A stretch of DNA of 64,000 nt from Suillus spraguei (Eukaryota > Basidiomycota > Agaricomycetes > Boletales > Suillaceae): contig JABCPU010000020.1 in NCBI GenBank assembly GCA_016800925.1, positions 124,001 to 188,000 on the forward strand, read 5' to 3'. Below the pieces are notes generated by a model, which had not been told where the DNA came from, searched no databases, and saw only the letters and a program-made list of their open reading frames with translations. The first letter of the stretch is position 1. Each line of letters starts with the position of its first letter. Shown here piece by piece: positions 1 through 10,896 of this stretch. The position numbers and the translations under genes were made by a program.

Positions 1-140
1 GAAATTTGAAGGTCCATAGTATTATTATAACAAGGATTATAAAGTCTGGCGGATGGTTTGACTATCACATTTGTAGACCGGCAGTAAATGCACTGTTCGC
101 ATTTTCACACATGTGCACTTTACAGCTGTGTGCGTATATA

Positions 141-947
141 ATGGCACTGGCGTGTTGTGGGAAAATCGTAATTGAGGATCTGGGACTTTGAAAATTTTCA
201 CCGTTTTGAGACTTAGAGCAAAATTTAAACAATTGCACCACGTCGGACAACAATACACCTAGTATGGTCAACCGAAAGATCTCATCCGACGTCAAACTCG
301 CTGCCATTCGCCTGTATGAGCAAGATATCCTTAGTCTTCGTGAAATCCTTGATTGCATCGGCTTCTCGAGACGCACATTCTTCCGCATCCGAAAGCTCTA
401 TCAGCACACCGGCGATGTAGTCAAACCACGGAGTGAATTCACAGGTCGTCCGAGGAAGCTGAATCTTGAGGATGTTCAGTACCTTGTGGAACTGGTCCAC
501 CACCGGCCAGATTGGTTTCTCGACGAGATCACTCGACTCATGTTATGCAACCGCTTCCTTGCACTCCACTACACCACCATCCACCGCGAGCTCCATCATG
601 CGGGCGTTTCCCTCAAAAAGCTCCGTAAAATTGCCAAAGAACGAAATGAAGATCTGCGTGCTGACTACATGCGACGGATGGCCCAATACGTGACCCCGAG
701 CTCTCATCTGAATCTGATTCGGAGAGGCTCGAGGACAGTTCCATGACATCTGTATCAGTGTCGTCTACAATTTTGGCGCTCTTGAATGCTTTGGCCATTG
801 TACGATTTATGAGGAACACGGTATAGCACAGTACAGATATAAAATCGATTATTGGGAACGCGACGCGGCATTATGTAACACAGAATGGTAAAAAAAAACT
901 AAGTCCCGAATCTCAATTGTGATTTTCCCACAACACGCCAGTGCCAT
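141..947 (+). mobile_element. Small mariner/IS630-type DNA transposon with ~47-bp TIRs and TA duplication
   Basis: The left end (141-188) and right end (901-947) are near-perfect inverted repeats that begin ATGGCACTGGCG. Both ends are flanked directly by TA (139-140 and 948-949), the target duplication expected of Tc1/mariner/IS630 elements. The 807-bp element holds one truncated transposase reading frame and cannot encode a full catalytic domain. It is therefore an internally deleted, non-autonomous copy. The TIR match and the TA pair are read directly; the superfamily is inferred from these and from the HTH-type ORF inside. Confidence 0.85.
264..746 (+). pseudogene. Truncated HTH domain of a mariner/IS630-like transposase
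   Basis: This 160-residue reading frame lies inside the TIRs of the small transposon. Residues about 5-60 form a helix-turn-helix of the kind that starts IS630/mariner transposases (ISSDVKLAAIRLYEQ, then SRRTFFRIRKLY). Residues about 65-135 form a second DNA-binding segment (FTGRPRKLNLEDVQYLVELV, later TTIHRELHHAGVS). The frame runs to about residue 141 (DYMRRMAQY) and then changes to unrelated sequence, VTPSSHLNLIRRG. The DDE catalytic domain that should follow is missing. The product could at most bind DNA. The deletion point falls near 690-700. Confidence 0.7.
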
Positions 948-1009
948 TAGTTTCGCAAACTGCTGTAAAGGCAATCGTCCGCAGGCGGGTGGCGGTCAAC
1001 ACAATACTC

Positions 1010-2305
1010 ATACTCATACTATGAGTATGTTCTCTTCGAGTTGTGATCCATCAAAGTGACTAGAAAAGAACACTATGGATATACAGTATCGAATTTCGAT
1101 CCCAATCAACTATGGGAAGAACTACCCTCACCCCTAACCATTTCCAGGAAGTCCGCAAGTCTCTAAATTTTTTTTCCATTGAGCGCTTCCTGGATCATTG
1201 AAATAGTCCTCTCCGAACTCCGATGCCTCGTCGAGGGACTCGTCATCGTCGTCCCAAGCGAAGCCTACCGACCATGTCTGCCCTTGAATGGGGTGCGCGG
1301 AGAACCCATCTATCCACCGCTTGTGAGACTAGGTAAGGATGTCAGCGATCCTGACGACATGGAACTATCCACTTTAAACGTCGACTCCACCCGGAGACAC
1401 AGGGACTCGATGATGTCTGCGGTAGCGACAAAGATTGTGCTTGGGCCAGGAGAGCCTTCGCCTCTTCGGCATCGAAAAGTTCAGGAGGAAGGCGTTCATT
1501 TTCGATGTCTGACTTCCGCCTGTAGAGAGATGTGATGAACACCGAGACCGTGGGTAGGGAAAGAAATTGTACGTACACATCCTCGAAGCCGGAAATAGCA
1601 TCTTTAATACCCTCTGTACCAAGGCTAGCGTGCCGTATGGCATTTTACTAGAACCTAGATATGCTCTCAAGCTCTGAAACCTTCTGACTCTCCTTTGCGC
1701 CAGATTCGTCAGACTAGTGCAGCGTGTAGACAAGGATCCCATACAGGAGCAGAGCAAAAACACGCGCCATTCGTCCAAGGATTTTGTCTTTAATGATGCT
1801 TCCCTTCACCTCTTTGAGGTGGTTACTCTGGAAATTGAAACAACACTTTTCTCGTCAGACTCCTCGAGCTCTTTTTTACTGTAGGTGTTTAGCACAGCGA
1901 AAGGCATATCTGTGACTATATGCGCCACTCAGTTCTGGATAGACGCTCTAATTAAGGTCCGTGAACATATTCATATTTTCTCTCCCACGAAGGGCAAACT
2001 CTAAGTAAACACGTCCATGAAGTTAGGTAGGCCAGTACGGATGAGGCGCGCAGTTAAATTGCCGAATATTCATCATGTTGCTCTCGTACTTTAGGACGGC
2101 GGCTTTGTCATTGTATACATCGAGGTGAGGATCGTCATGACAGAAGGAAAGCCTGTGCTTTTTGTATTGCGGTACATACGACAGCTGTTGAGCGACTAAA
2201 TAATTAAAATGAACGGCTGTACAATCCGAACATACCCGGTATCCTGCGCTTCGTGTCCGTGAATGATGGAAAAAATATTCTTTCTCTAAGAACTGACAGG
2301 CAAGC
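1010..2305 (-). pseudogene. Partial degenerate duplicate of the calcineurin A gene (3' half)
   Basis: This stretch is collinear with 14920-16250, which holds the last five exons of the intact calcineurin A gene on the same strand. It includes introns and some 3' flank, so it is a DNA-level duplication and not a retrocopy. The reading frames are broken. About 15 nt are missing in the exon that encodes the [11 protein letters not shown] segment (around 2125). The intron donor matching 15664 has changed from CCGGTATGG to CCTGTATGG. Several small indels also occur. No catalytic motifs upstream of the duplicated part are present. The copy ends abruptly near 2305 beside the four-helix membrane gene family. 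Confidence 0.85.
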
Positions 2306-2536
2306 TGTGAAGGCTAAGTTCAGTCATATGAAACCATGAAGTCAAATAAAAGAGTGAAGATGGACTAATGTTCATACTGAAAATAGAAAATGCCACCAAT
2401 CTCAAGCCAGAGAAATTAGAAACTTGGTAAAACGGCCTTGAAAATTTGGCATAATTGAATGTCACAGATTGCATACATATGTTCGTCTACATTGAGAACA
2501 TTACGGACAAACAAAGCGGGAAACGGCAAGCTGATA
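2306..2536. other. Remnant of the upstream region of the four-helix family
   Basis: Between the calcineurin pseudogene and the first membrane gene, 2330-2390 resembles the region just upstream of other family members (compare 8395-8440 and 11690-11730, sharing a GTGAA...GGACTAATG...TTCATACTGA pattern). No exon is recognisable here. It looks like a leftover promoter fragment from another family copy. Confidence 0.4.
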
Positions 2537-3407
2537 CTACTGGCGATATCTGGCGTACTTCCACATAGTTTCCATCAACATCGTCCCAATATTGACAATG
2601 TACGTGACCATCCAGAGCGCGGTGATGACGCGGCAGATCGCGCTTTGAGAAGAAAACCCCACTATCAACATCGCTGGGGGCGAAATGCATGAGACCAGAA
2701 AGAGCCTCGAATGATGGAGCAACTCACCAAATATGAAACAATGCAGGGACCAAGCGACAAAGAACGTGGGGGTGACTATTGACAACAGGTAGGACAACAA
2801 GAAGTAGCCGCCTGGCTTAAGTTGCTGATACTAGGTCAACGGGTGTAGGTGGTAAAGCGAGAATGAAACTTACTTCTTGAGTCCAGTATCGATCAGTGTG
2901 TAGCCAACGTATCATGCTCGAGGCAGATGCAAACATCGCGATCATGGCAAGCATGAGCGATGTAAAGAGCAGACAATGAGGAGCTGGCGATGTATAGTCG
3001 AAGTATGACACAGGAGAGTCAGTAGTGACGAAAACACCACTTAGGGCGAGGAGGACGCTTGACTTTGAAGGAGCATGTAAGCGTCAGCTTCAGCTCGCGG
3101 CGCGCAAGGAGTAAGATAGCTTACTGTGGTGATAATACTGGCCAGGATAGAGCACAATCTGCTCCTAACGGCTTCGAACTGCTCCTCGGATTGTAGAGAC
3201 TTCCAATGATCATCAAGATCTGGGCGTCCCAGTGCCAAAAAACAGAGTACCCTCATTAAGAGGGACATGCGACGAAGGGCTTCGGGGAAAGCTTTCTCGT
3301 CAGCAAGTGCTCTTGGGTTAGCAGTCATATGTAACTTGAAAGACAAGCGTAGATCAGTCATATGGCAAGGATTCCTAAGTTTCAAAGCGCACCTTAGTAG
3401 AAGCCAT
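2537..3407 (-). CDS. Four-helix membrane protein family, copy A (complete, 215 aa)
   Basis: Five exons, read on the minus strand: 3407-3393, 3334-3125, 3062-2874, 2824-2728 and 2673-2537. All introns are GT-AG and 49-62 nt long. The exons sum to 648 nt, giving 215 residues. A five-residue first exon (MASTK) joins a soluble N-terminal part with the family hallmark LDDHWKSLQSEEQFEAV. Four hydrophobic stretches follow (near VLLALSGVFVTT, CLLFTSLMLAMIAMFAS, YLLSIVTPTFFVAWSLHCFIFA and ITALWMVTYIVNIGTML), ending in KYARYRQ. I do not recognise a characterised family. It appears to be one of the uncharacterised multicopy basidiomycete membrane proteins. Agreement of splice sites and phase with copy C supports a functional frame; expression is unknown. 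Confidence 0.75.
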
Positions 3408-4588
3408 GTGGTATGAAAGAGTGAAGACGTGGGGCTAATGCTCATACTGAGTACAGGGAGATTAAATCGATTATAAAAGAACAGCAGGTGCCAGTGAAGC
3501 TGTCACCTTCCCATGAGACAATGTCACGTTTACGAAAGTTGGCATATGCACTAGAACCATGTAGTTATGCATGCATGCTACTGATTTGATGGGATGAATC
3601 AATGAACGGCGCTAGTTTTCGCTCCGAATCAGCCGATTGGAAATTATCTTATCATTTAGAGTGACATAAGAGTGGAAGCATCCGATTCGAAGTTCAGGCT
3701 GTACTATTATCACTCCCAGTAATGTGACATTTTCAGCAAATATTTTCTAGCTCCTCAACCGCATCATTTTTTCTTTCAAAAATGTTACGCTTCATAAATT
3801 TTTATCTGCTTTGCGTGGACCTCGTTTTCACTGATTTTCAGGATGATATGGTGTGGTGTCGGAGCAAGTCCGATAAAAGCCAGGCCCTCTAATCTGCACG
3901 ATGTGGTCACAGCTTGGTATTCTCCGGAACCTTCGAAATTTCACGCCATCGTGAAAGCCTTGAAAAGTTAAAACGGTAAATACAGTCACAGTAGTATCAT
4001 TGAATCTGAGTAGTATGATATATACTTCATCTAAATACTGAAGTCTGACAGTAATTACGGTGATTCAGTACCGGTGTTGTTGTATCATAGGTCGCTGAAT
4101 AGAATTGACGCCTTGCAAGCGTGTGCACTATGTTACGTGACTTGCTGGTGCAAAACAACTTAGGGTATAGGTGGCATCTTCTTCGGCTTTTGTTTTCGTA
4201 ACCTTCCTGCGGTGTGGTGCCATTGGAGAAAATGATACAACCAGAAGGGTACTACTAGGTGCTGTGTGTCGGTGTGTGCCGATGAGGAGATTGAATATCA
4301 TTTGTGCTGTGCCTGGCATGACACTGTCAGACTTGATTCCACCGGCTGGTTCGGAGCGAAAACGAGCGCCTGATAACCCACCAAATCGAGCATGCATAGT
4401 ATGGTTCCAGGTACGGTCGGTTAGTTCGGATCGAAAATGAGCGGCATAACCCATCAAAGCATAGTACATAACTATACATATGGTTCCACTTGGTATCTCG
4501 CCAGTGCACATATCAGTTTTTGTAAACGTAACAATGTCTCACGGGAAGGTGACAGGTACCCGTACCGTCCTTTCTTTCATCTCATTCC
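3408..4588. other. Head-to-head upstream region between family copy A and pseudogene F
   Basis: No coding feature is recognised. Parts of the region just upstream of both start codons repeat each other in inverted orientation. These include a TTTTCGCTCCGA / TCGGAGCGAAAA motif (about 3613 and 4353) and a CATGAGACAATGTCACGTT / AACGTAACAATGTCTCACG segment about 60-120 nt before the start codons. The same block also precedes copy E (13330-13440), so these are co-duplicated upstream segments and probably carry the promoters. Confidence 0.45.
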
Positions 4589-4915
4589 ATGGCTTCCACT
4601 GAGGTGCGCTTTGAAAACTTAAAAAATTCTTGCTATATGACTGATCCACGCTTGCCTTTCAAGTTATACGTGACTGCTAACCCAAGAGCGCTTGCCGACA
4701 AACTTACCCAACAAACCCTCCCCCGAACTTCGTCATATGTCCCTCTTAATGAGAGTACTCTGAAGTAAGTTTCATTCTCGCTTTACCACCTACGCCTGGT
4801 GACCCGAGTATCAGCAACTTAAGCCAGGCGGCTATTTCGTGTTGTCCTACCTGTTGTCAATAGTCATGCCCATGTTCTTCGTTGCCTGGTCCCTGTATTG
4901 TTTCGTATCTTGTAA
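4589..4915 (+). pseudogene. Four-helix family, copy F (internally deleted)
   Basis: It begins with the family first exon (ATG GCT TCC ACT GAG followed by a GT donor) and the start of exon 2 (LYVTANPRALAD). It then breaks: frameshifting indels follow, and most of exon 2 and all of exon 3 are missing. The text jumps from the LLMRVL segment straight to the intron before exon 4. Exon 4 (GGYFVLSYLLSIV) is present to about 4910. Exon 5 is absent. It lies head-to-head with copy A. Confidence 0.75.
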
Positions 4916-5887
4916 GTCATTCCATCATTTTGTAACATACAAGCATATGTCCGAATTTTTATGATGAATAGACCGTTCCTCCTGAGGGAACACATCTCGT
5001 CGTTGTTAACTTTCAGCTTATCTGACGTTTCGTTTTCGCAGAAGGTGCAGTCATTTTGTGATTTGTGATTGGGCTATTGAAGTGTATTGTGACTTATGAC
5101 CTCACAAAGATTGATAATATGGTCATGCTTGAGCGCTTGAGCCTTGAGCCAAATGAAATATGTTGTGTCGTGCTTTCTTATTGGGCGTGTGTGCATCTTC
5201 ATTTGAAGTTTTTTACGAGCTTTCGCATTGACACAATTCGATAGGTACTAAACGCTCCTAAAATTGGCATAACTAAAAGTCATAGATGGTATATATACAC
5301 ATTTTGAGTGTGCCAGCATGGCCGCCTCAGTGAGGAAATATATAAAATAGTGTACTTCTACATAGTTTCCATCAGAGCACCAGAGAGAACCATAATGGGA
5401 CAACTCACCCAGTGTAGGCAACGAAGAACACGGGCGTGCGCGTGACTATTGACAAGGCACGAGCGTGGCGTGTGACATGTAACTCTACCAGGCACCGAGG
5501 AAGGGAGCCATGCGGCAAGGATTGCTTTCAACCAGTGAGACGTTGTACACTTATTTGCAAGTGAGGTAGTGACTATGTATCTGCAGGCAATGGCGAACTG
5601 GTGTCGTGAGAAAAATCGAAAATTTCAAATTCAAATGGCGGCAGCCAGGCGTCCTTGCAACCCATTCGATTTTCGGTCGGGAACTTGATCAGGAACATAA
5701 CTGGGCACAGCAGACTCATGCGACTAAATTTAGGTCTACAGACCTTTGATGTATGTACGTCAGCATTCCATCCTCGGTCCCCGGCATGGGGAAACCCGTC
5801 CGAGTTATCTAACATATATAATACTACGCTGCATCTCTCTCATCTCAGTATGAGTACTACTCCATCCTTACTCTTTCATTCGATTCC
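4916..5887. other. Intergenic stretch with 3'-flank repeat and a reversed family scrap
   Basis: 5068-5260 matches the 3'-flank repeat also seen at 7970-8110 and, inverted, near 10757-10830 and 14560-14650. Around 5350-5475 a minus-strand scrap of exons 4-5 of the four-helix family remains (the GTGACTATTGACAA complement of exon 4 and the CATAGTTTCCATCA complement of exon 5). The rest shows no gene I can support. Confidence 0.45.
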
Positions 5888-6726
5888 ATGACTTCTACTG
5901 AAGTGCGCTCTTACAACTTAGGAATCCTTGCCGTATAACTGACCTATGCTTGCCTTTCAAGTTATATCTAACTGCCGACCTAAGAGCACTTACTAATGAA
6001 CAACCCCTCCCCGAAGCCCTTCGTCGCGCGTCCCTCTTAATGAGGGTACTTTCCTTTTTGGCACTTGGACGCCCAGATCTTGATGATCATTGGAAGTCGC
6101 TGCAATCCGAAGAAGCCTTCGAAACCGTCAGGACCAGGTTGTGCTCTATCTTGACCAGCACTATCACCACAGTGAGTTATTCAACTCCTCGTGCGCCTAG
6201 TCGACATTGACATACTCCCACAAAGGCAAGCGTCCTCCTCGCTACAAGTGGTGTTTTTGTCACTACGGGCTCTCCTGTGGCATACTTTGACTATACGTCG
6301 ACCGCTCCTCATTGTCTGCTCTTTATTTCGCTCATGCTCGCCACGATCGCGATGTTGACATCTGCCTCGAGCATGATACGTTGGCTACACACTGATAGAC
6401 ACTGGACTCAAGAGGTAAGTTTCATTCTTGTGTTTATGGGTGTGACTATTGACAACAGGTAGGACAACGCGAAGTAGCCTCCTGGCTTAAGTTGCTGATA
6501 CTCCTTGTCCTTACATTGTTTCATATTTGGTGAGTCTTTTCATCATTTGAGGCTCTCTTTGGTTCCTCATGCATTTCACCCCAGCGATGTTGATAGCAGG
6601 CGTTTCCTCTCAAAGCATGATCTGCCGCGTCATCACTATGTTCTGGATGGTCGCATATGTCGTCAATATTGGGACCATATTGATCGAAACTATGTGGAAG
6701 TATGCGACAAGTCTCAATCACGCTAA
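5888..6726 (+). pseudogene. Four-helix family, copy B (exon 4 partly inverted)
   Basis: Exons 1-3 are intact by comparison with copy C: 5888-5902, 5962-6171 and 6226-6414, phases preserved. Exon 5 (from about 6580 to the TAG at 6724-6726) is also open, with C-terminus KYATSLNHAKYHQ. Between them, about 66 nt covering the exon 4 acceptor and the first half of exon 4 lie in reverse-complement orientation (roughly 6437-6502), and about 15 nt beside them are lost. The normal acceptor and the YLLSIVTP helix cannot be made. Copy B is therefore most likely a pseudogene. Confidence 0.75.
6437..6502 (-). other. Micro-inversion within family copy B
   Basis: The segment from GTGTGACTATTGACAACAGG to GTTGCTGATACT reads as the reverse complement of the intron-3 end and exon-4 start seen in copies A, C, E and F. 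The sequence outside it (intron donor before, CATTGTTTCATATTTGGTGAG after) keeps the normal plus orientation. So only this small block was flipped in place. Confidence 0.8.
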
Positions 6727-6989
6727 ATATCACCAGTAGTTTCCACTTTACTCCTTGTTTCACCCATGGTTTGTCCATGTTATATACAACCTCCATGGTG
6801 CGACGCACGCGAGTGTGCTCAATGTAGTCGAATACTAGTAATGTATGCAATATCAATTTTTCAGAGCGTTTCGCCCATCGAATCGTGTCAATAATGTGAA
6901 AAGCTTGTAGAATTCGAAAATCTCAAGTGAACATGTACACACGCCTTTCGCAAAGTTTAGGGTAACCGGCAATGTCAATCAGGATGCAC

Positions 6990-7960
6990 ATAGGAAAGGA
7001 AAAGTAAGTTACTAGTAGTGAAGATGATAATTATCACATGCATAAAAATAGTTGCCGAGCTCGATCAGAGTCTGGGGTGAGAGTCAGAGATCTGGTCGCG
7101 CATGGGCCGCGCTGATCCCGCTGAAGCCAATCCAGACAAGTGAGGTTTCGGCTCGAGCGGAGTTGTAATATTAATGTGCTTATCACCATCGTGCCTGCCG
7201 CCTGCACTGTGCAGTGCAGCACCTGCTTCTCGCGCTACCTACCCACTCGTGAGTTACGTTTATTTATTTTTGTACTAATGGCATTCAATAGATAGTTCAC
7301 TCCACCTCTTGATTTCCAACACTTCTGCTACCTTCTTGTGCCTGTAACCTACACCTGCCGCTCTCTTACTTGCATTGAGTATTCTCCTTCAGTAATCGAT
7401 TCATTCAGCGGCTCGTCTCACGTGCTCTCATACCATCTCACATGAGCCCTCCCACTGCATCTCGTGCCTGCTGACCCTTGCACGCCTGTGTCGCGACCGA
7501 CTTGTACCTCCCGCTCACTCAGGCAAGCTCCCTGGTGTCCCCCACCTGTCTCTGTCCCGATATTCATGCATGTCGTCCGAGTAGTTCGGTATGATGTGTC
7601 TATATATTTTCTCGTACCTGTGTGACTTAGGCCGCAGACCAGATTCATTGATGCTTATGAGAAGGCTGTACAGCGTGCACAGACGTTCTCAGCCTGGCGG
7701 AGACTCACAAACACCCATACAGTTTTCTGCTCACAAATTTCTTACGCAATGTTTGTCTCCCGTCTCCCAGTCATATGGATTAAAATTCAAATGGAGCAAG
7801 GTGAGCAAAAATTATCTGGACAACGGTGCTTTAGCGCAAGCGTCGTACAGAACTGAGTACTCGTGCATGATGGCCAGACGTTAAAGCTTGTCATAGCATA
7901 TATAATGTTGAATTTGACCAAGAGAACAAGCATAACTGTTCCTGACTGTGTCCAGCATGA
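6990..7960. other. Intergenic, no supported gene
   Basis: Several short open frames occur on both strands but none has family-like composition, splice structure or repeat support. I see no RNA gene or transposon end here. Confidence 0.5.
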
Positions 7961-8228
7961 CTGGCCAAATTCGGTTATTGAAGTGTATTGTAACTCGTTA
8001 CTTTACAAAACTTGAGGGTTAAGCCAAATAGAATACTTATTGTGTCGCACATGCTGCTTTTGCCACGGACATATCTCCAAGTTTTCACATTGACACCATT
8101 CGATGGGTGAAATGCTTTGACATAATTTAAAAGTAGATACTTATATCCGAATTCGTTGAGCACGCCTGCGTGCACCACATAGGGAGGAGCTTATATATGG
8201 ACAAACAATATTTGGGAAATGGCAAGTG

Positions 8229-8345
8229 AATACTACTGGCGATATTTGTAATACTTCCACATAGTTTCCATCAACATTGTCCCGATATTGATGACGTATG
8301 TGACCACCCAGAACGTAGTGATGACACGGCAGATCGCGCTTTGAT
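8229..8345 (-). pseudogene. Exon-5 scrap of the four-helix family
   Basis: This matches the reverse complement of the last exon of copies A and E (the TACTGGCGATAT...CATAGTTTCCATCAACATTGTCCC...GGCAGATCGCGCTTTGA pattern). No other exon of the gene is adjacent. It is preceded by the family 3'-flank repeat (7970-8110). Confidence 0.65.
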
Positions 8346-8707
8346 TCAGTGGTAGAGCAGGATTCCCCAGTTGCGAAAGATGAAAATTATGAAGTCAAAA
8401 GAGTGAACATGTGCTAATGTTCATACTGAGGGCAGGAAGATGCTGATTTCAAGCGATATCAATAAGTTACCTCCAGGCTGCATCCCTACGCCAATCAAGA
8501 TATCATCGAGATCTGAATTGGTGTAGGAATCATAGTTGATGGCAGTCGAACCAGTTATGTCTAGGTTATGTTTACACTTCCCCAACTTCCACGGAGTGGG
8601 AGAAGGACAGCATTCTCTGTAAAACTGTCTGTGGGAATATGTTTGACTACTGTTGAGTAAGCTCCTGCCGAAATGTCCCGATGATCTTACCTGTTTTAGA
8701 CATCGTG

Positions 8708-8959
8708 TCAAACAGGCCTCACTGCAGTCGTTACTCGACTCTCGACTTTGATGCCAATCATGACATCGTTGTAGCCTAAGGATTGGACTGGTTGGCTTCT
8801 CTTCGCGTATCTCTCTTGATGATAATGTCCTCCCATTTGCGCGTACCCACTTCGAATCAAGGTTATATTATCGCTGCTCTGTCTTTTCTCGATTTCCTCC
8901 TCTTCAGATTCTCGTAGCCCTTCTGTCGCATCCCACGTGGCTCTGAGATAGCATGACAA
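8708..8959 (-). CDS. Unrecognised C-terminal exon-like reading frame
   Basis: On the minus strand, 8959-8708 encodes a charged, low-hydrophobicity segment (EGLRESEEEEIEKRQ..., then a Y/Q-rich tail ending ESRVTTAVRPV and a stop). Its composition looks like the cytoplasmic tail of a larger protein, and a splice acceptor would be expected near its start. I could not connect it with confidence to upstream exons in 8960-9300. Neither the product nor its integrity can be stated. It could also be a chance frame. Confidence 0.25.
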   Translation of the reverse strand: MSCYLRATWDATEGLRESEEEEIEKRQSSDNITLIRSGYAQMGGHYHQERYAKRSQPVQSLGYNDVMIGIKVESRVTTAVRPV

Positions 8960-9663
8960 TCCTGCATGGTTTTATTACAACCATCAGTATTATCGGGACA
9001 GCTTGCAAACTCTGCCCGCATCTGTACTGATCCTTATTGCCCGCCGTTTTGTGCACAAGAAAGCAGTAATTCGTACGAAGACTGGCACTCTTTCTTCTAT
9101 CTTGCCTTGCTTTTTGAAACTTCGCACCGATCTCTCGCTCATGACTCATGTCCTACTACCTCCGGTTGTTCCAAGACTTGAAGCGTTCTCATTTCCAGTC
9201 ACGTTCAAACAATGTATGGTAAACAGGTCGCGGCCACTCTGCGTAAACCCCCTCCTCTCACTGCTTTGATTGCAGTAGATCGCGTAGTCAATGCAGCTTC
9301 CTTGGCGTCACACTTCCCTTAGATATTCGCGCCATTGAATGAACTGACTCGCAAACTTCAAACTTTGTTTTCGTTGGTTTTGTCCCCGCGTTAATGACTC
9401 CGTCGAAGCGGTGAGCATGGTGTATAGACGAAGACCGCCCTTCAAGGCAGGGTAGTCTAATCAAGGCCTCGAGTAGATCAATGGCGTCTCCTCGATGTTT
9501 ATGAGAAGGATACCATTACTGATGAACCCCGCAATAATAATTGATGCCTTACAGCGTGGCGCTATCATGGGAAAGTGCAACACATCATAGCTTTGTCGGC
9601 CAGATCTCCATTATAATTTCTTCTTAGTATGGACTTTCCATCTTCAGTCTTTCATTTGATTCC

Positions 9664-10551
9664 ATGGGCTCCACTAAGGTGCGCTTTGAAAACTTAATCC
9701 TTGCCGTACGACTGATCTACGCTTGCCTCTTAAGTTATATGTGACTGCTGATCCGAGAGCACTTGCTAATGAACAACTCCTCCCAGAGGCCCTTCATCAT
9801 ACGTCCCTCTTCATGAGGGTACTCTGTTTTTTGGCACTTGGATGCCCAGATCTTGATGATCATTGGAAGTCTCTACAATCCGAGGAAGCGTTCGAAACCG
9901 TTAGCAGCAGATTGTGCTCTATCCTGACCAACACTATCGCCACAGTAAGCTTTCCAAATCCTCACGTGCCTCGAACCGAAACCGACGCTTACATGCTCCT
10001 TCAAAGGCAAGCGTCCTCCTCGCTCTAAGTGGTGTTTTCGTCACTACGGGCTCTCGTGTGTCATACTTTGACTATACATCACCCGCTCCTCGTTGCCTGC
10101 TCTTTATATCGCTCATGCTCGCCACGATCGCGATGTTAATATCTGACCCGAGCATGATACGCTGGCTACACACTGATCGATACTGGACTAAAGAAGTGAG
10201 TTTCATTCTCGTTTTACCACTTACACACGCTGACCTATTATCAGCAGCTTAAGCCAGGAGGCTACTTCATGCTGTCCTACCTGTTGTCAATAGTCACGCC
10301 TATGTTCTTCGTCATCTTTTCCCTGCATTTTTTCATATTTGGTGAGTTGTTCCATCGCTTGAGGTCCTGTTTGGTCTCTCACGTATTTCACCCCAGCGAT
10401 GTTTATAGCAAAATTTTCTTCTCGACGCGTGATCTGCCACGCCATTACTGTGCTCTGGATGGTCGCATATGTCGTCAACGTTGGGACGATATTGATGGAA
10501 ACTACGCGGAAGTATGCGACAAGCATCGATCACGCGAGATATCGCCAGTAG
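9664..10551 (+). CDS. Four-helix membrane protein family, copy C (complete, 221 aa)
   Basis: Five exons: 9664-9678, 9735-9944, 10007-10195, 10245-10341 and 10397-10551. They sum to 666 nt, giving 221 residues, with GT-AG introns at the same positions and phases as copy A. The N-terminus is MGSTK and the hallmark segment is LDDHWKSLQSEEAFETVSSR. Four hydrophobic stretches follow. The C-terminus KYATSIDHARYRQ is six residues longer than in copy A, with ATSIDH inserted. Pocket differences from copy A (for example ICHAITVL for ICRVITAL) show divergence. No known domain is recognised. It lies tail-to-tail with broken copy D. Function is unknown, and membrane location is inferred from hydrophobicity only. 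Confidence 0.75.
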
Positions 10552-10896
10552 TTTCGACTTTTCGTTTCCCATTTTTCTCCTTGTTTCACCCACGGTTCAG
10601 CCATGTCATATATAACCTCCCAAGTTGATGTGGCGCACGCGAATGTACTTGAAATATATGCAATCTATGACTTGTCGGTTGTGCCAATTTTTCAGGAGCG
10701 TCTTACCCATTGAATCGTGTCGATGCGAAAGCTTATAGAAATGTATGCACGCCTTTTGGCAATATTAATCAGAAAGCACGACATAAAATATTTCATTTGG
10801 CTCAAGCCTGGCCACATTCATATCATACAATTTTTGTGAAGTAACAACATAGACGAACCGCGGGTGGAACAAGGAGCAGAGCGGAAAGTGGAAAGT

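Noticed and set aside
613..819. Minus-strand frame rich in Ser/Asp inside the small mariner element
   Set aside because: It spans the deletion junction. No start context or repeat support; probably chance or a scrap of captured DNA.
1005..1030. Short ATACTCATACTATGAGTAT palindrome as a regulatory hairpin
   Set aside because: It sits at the edge of the calcineurin pseudogene in a region with no gene to regulate; likely a duplication scar.
9003..9269. Plus-strand 88-residue frame near 9 kb
   Set aside because: No family features, splice context or homologous copy in the window.
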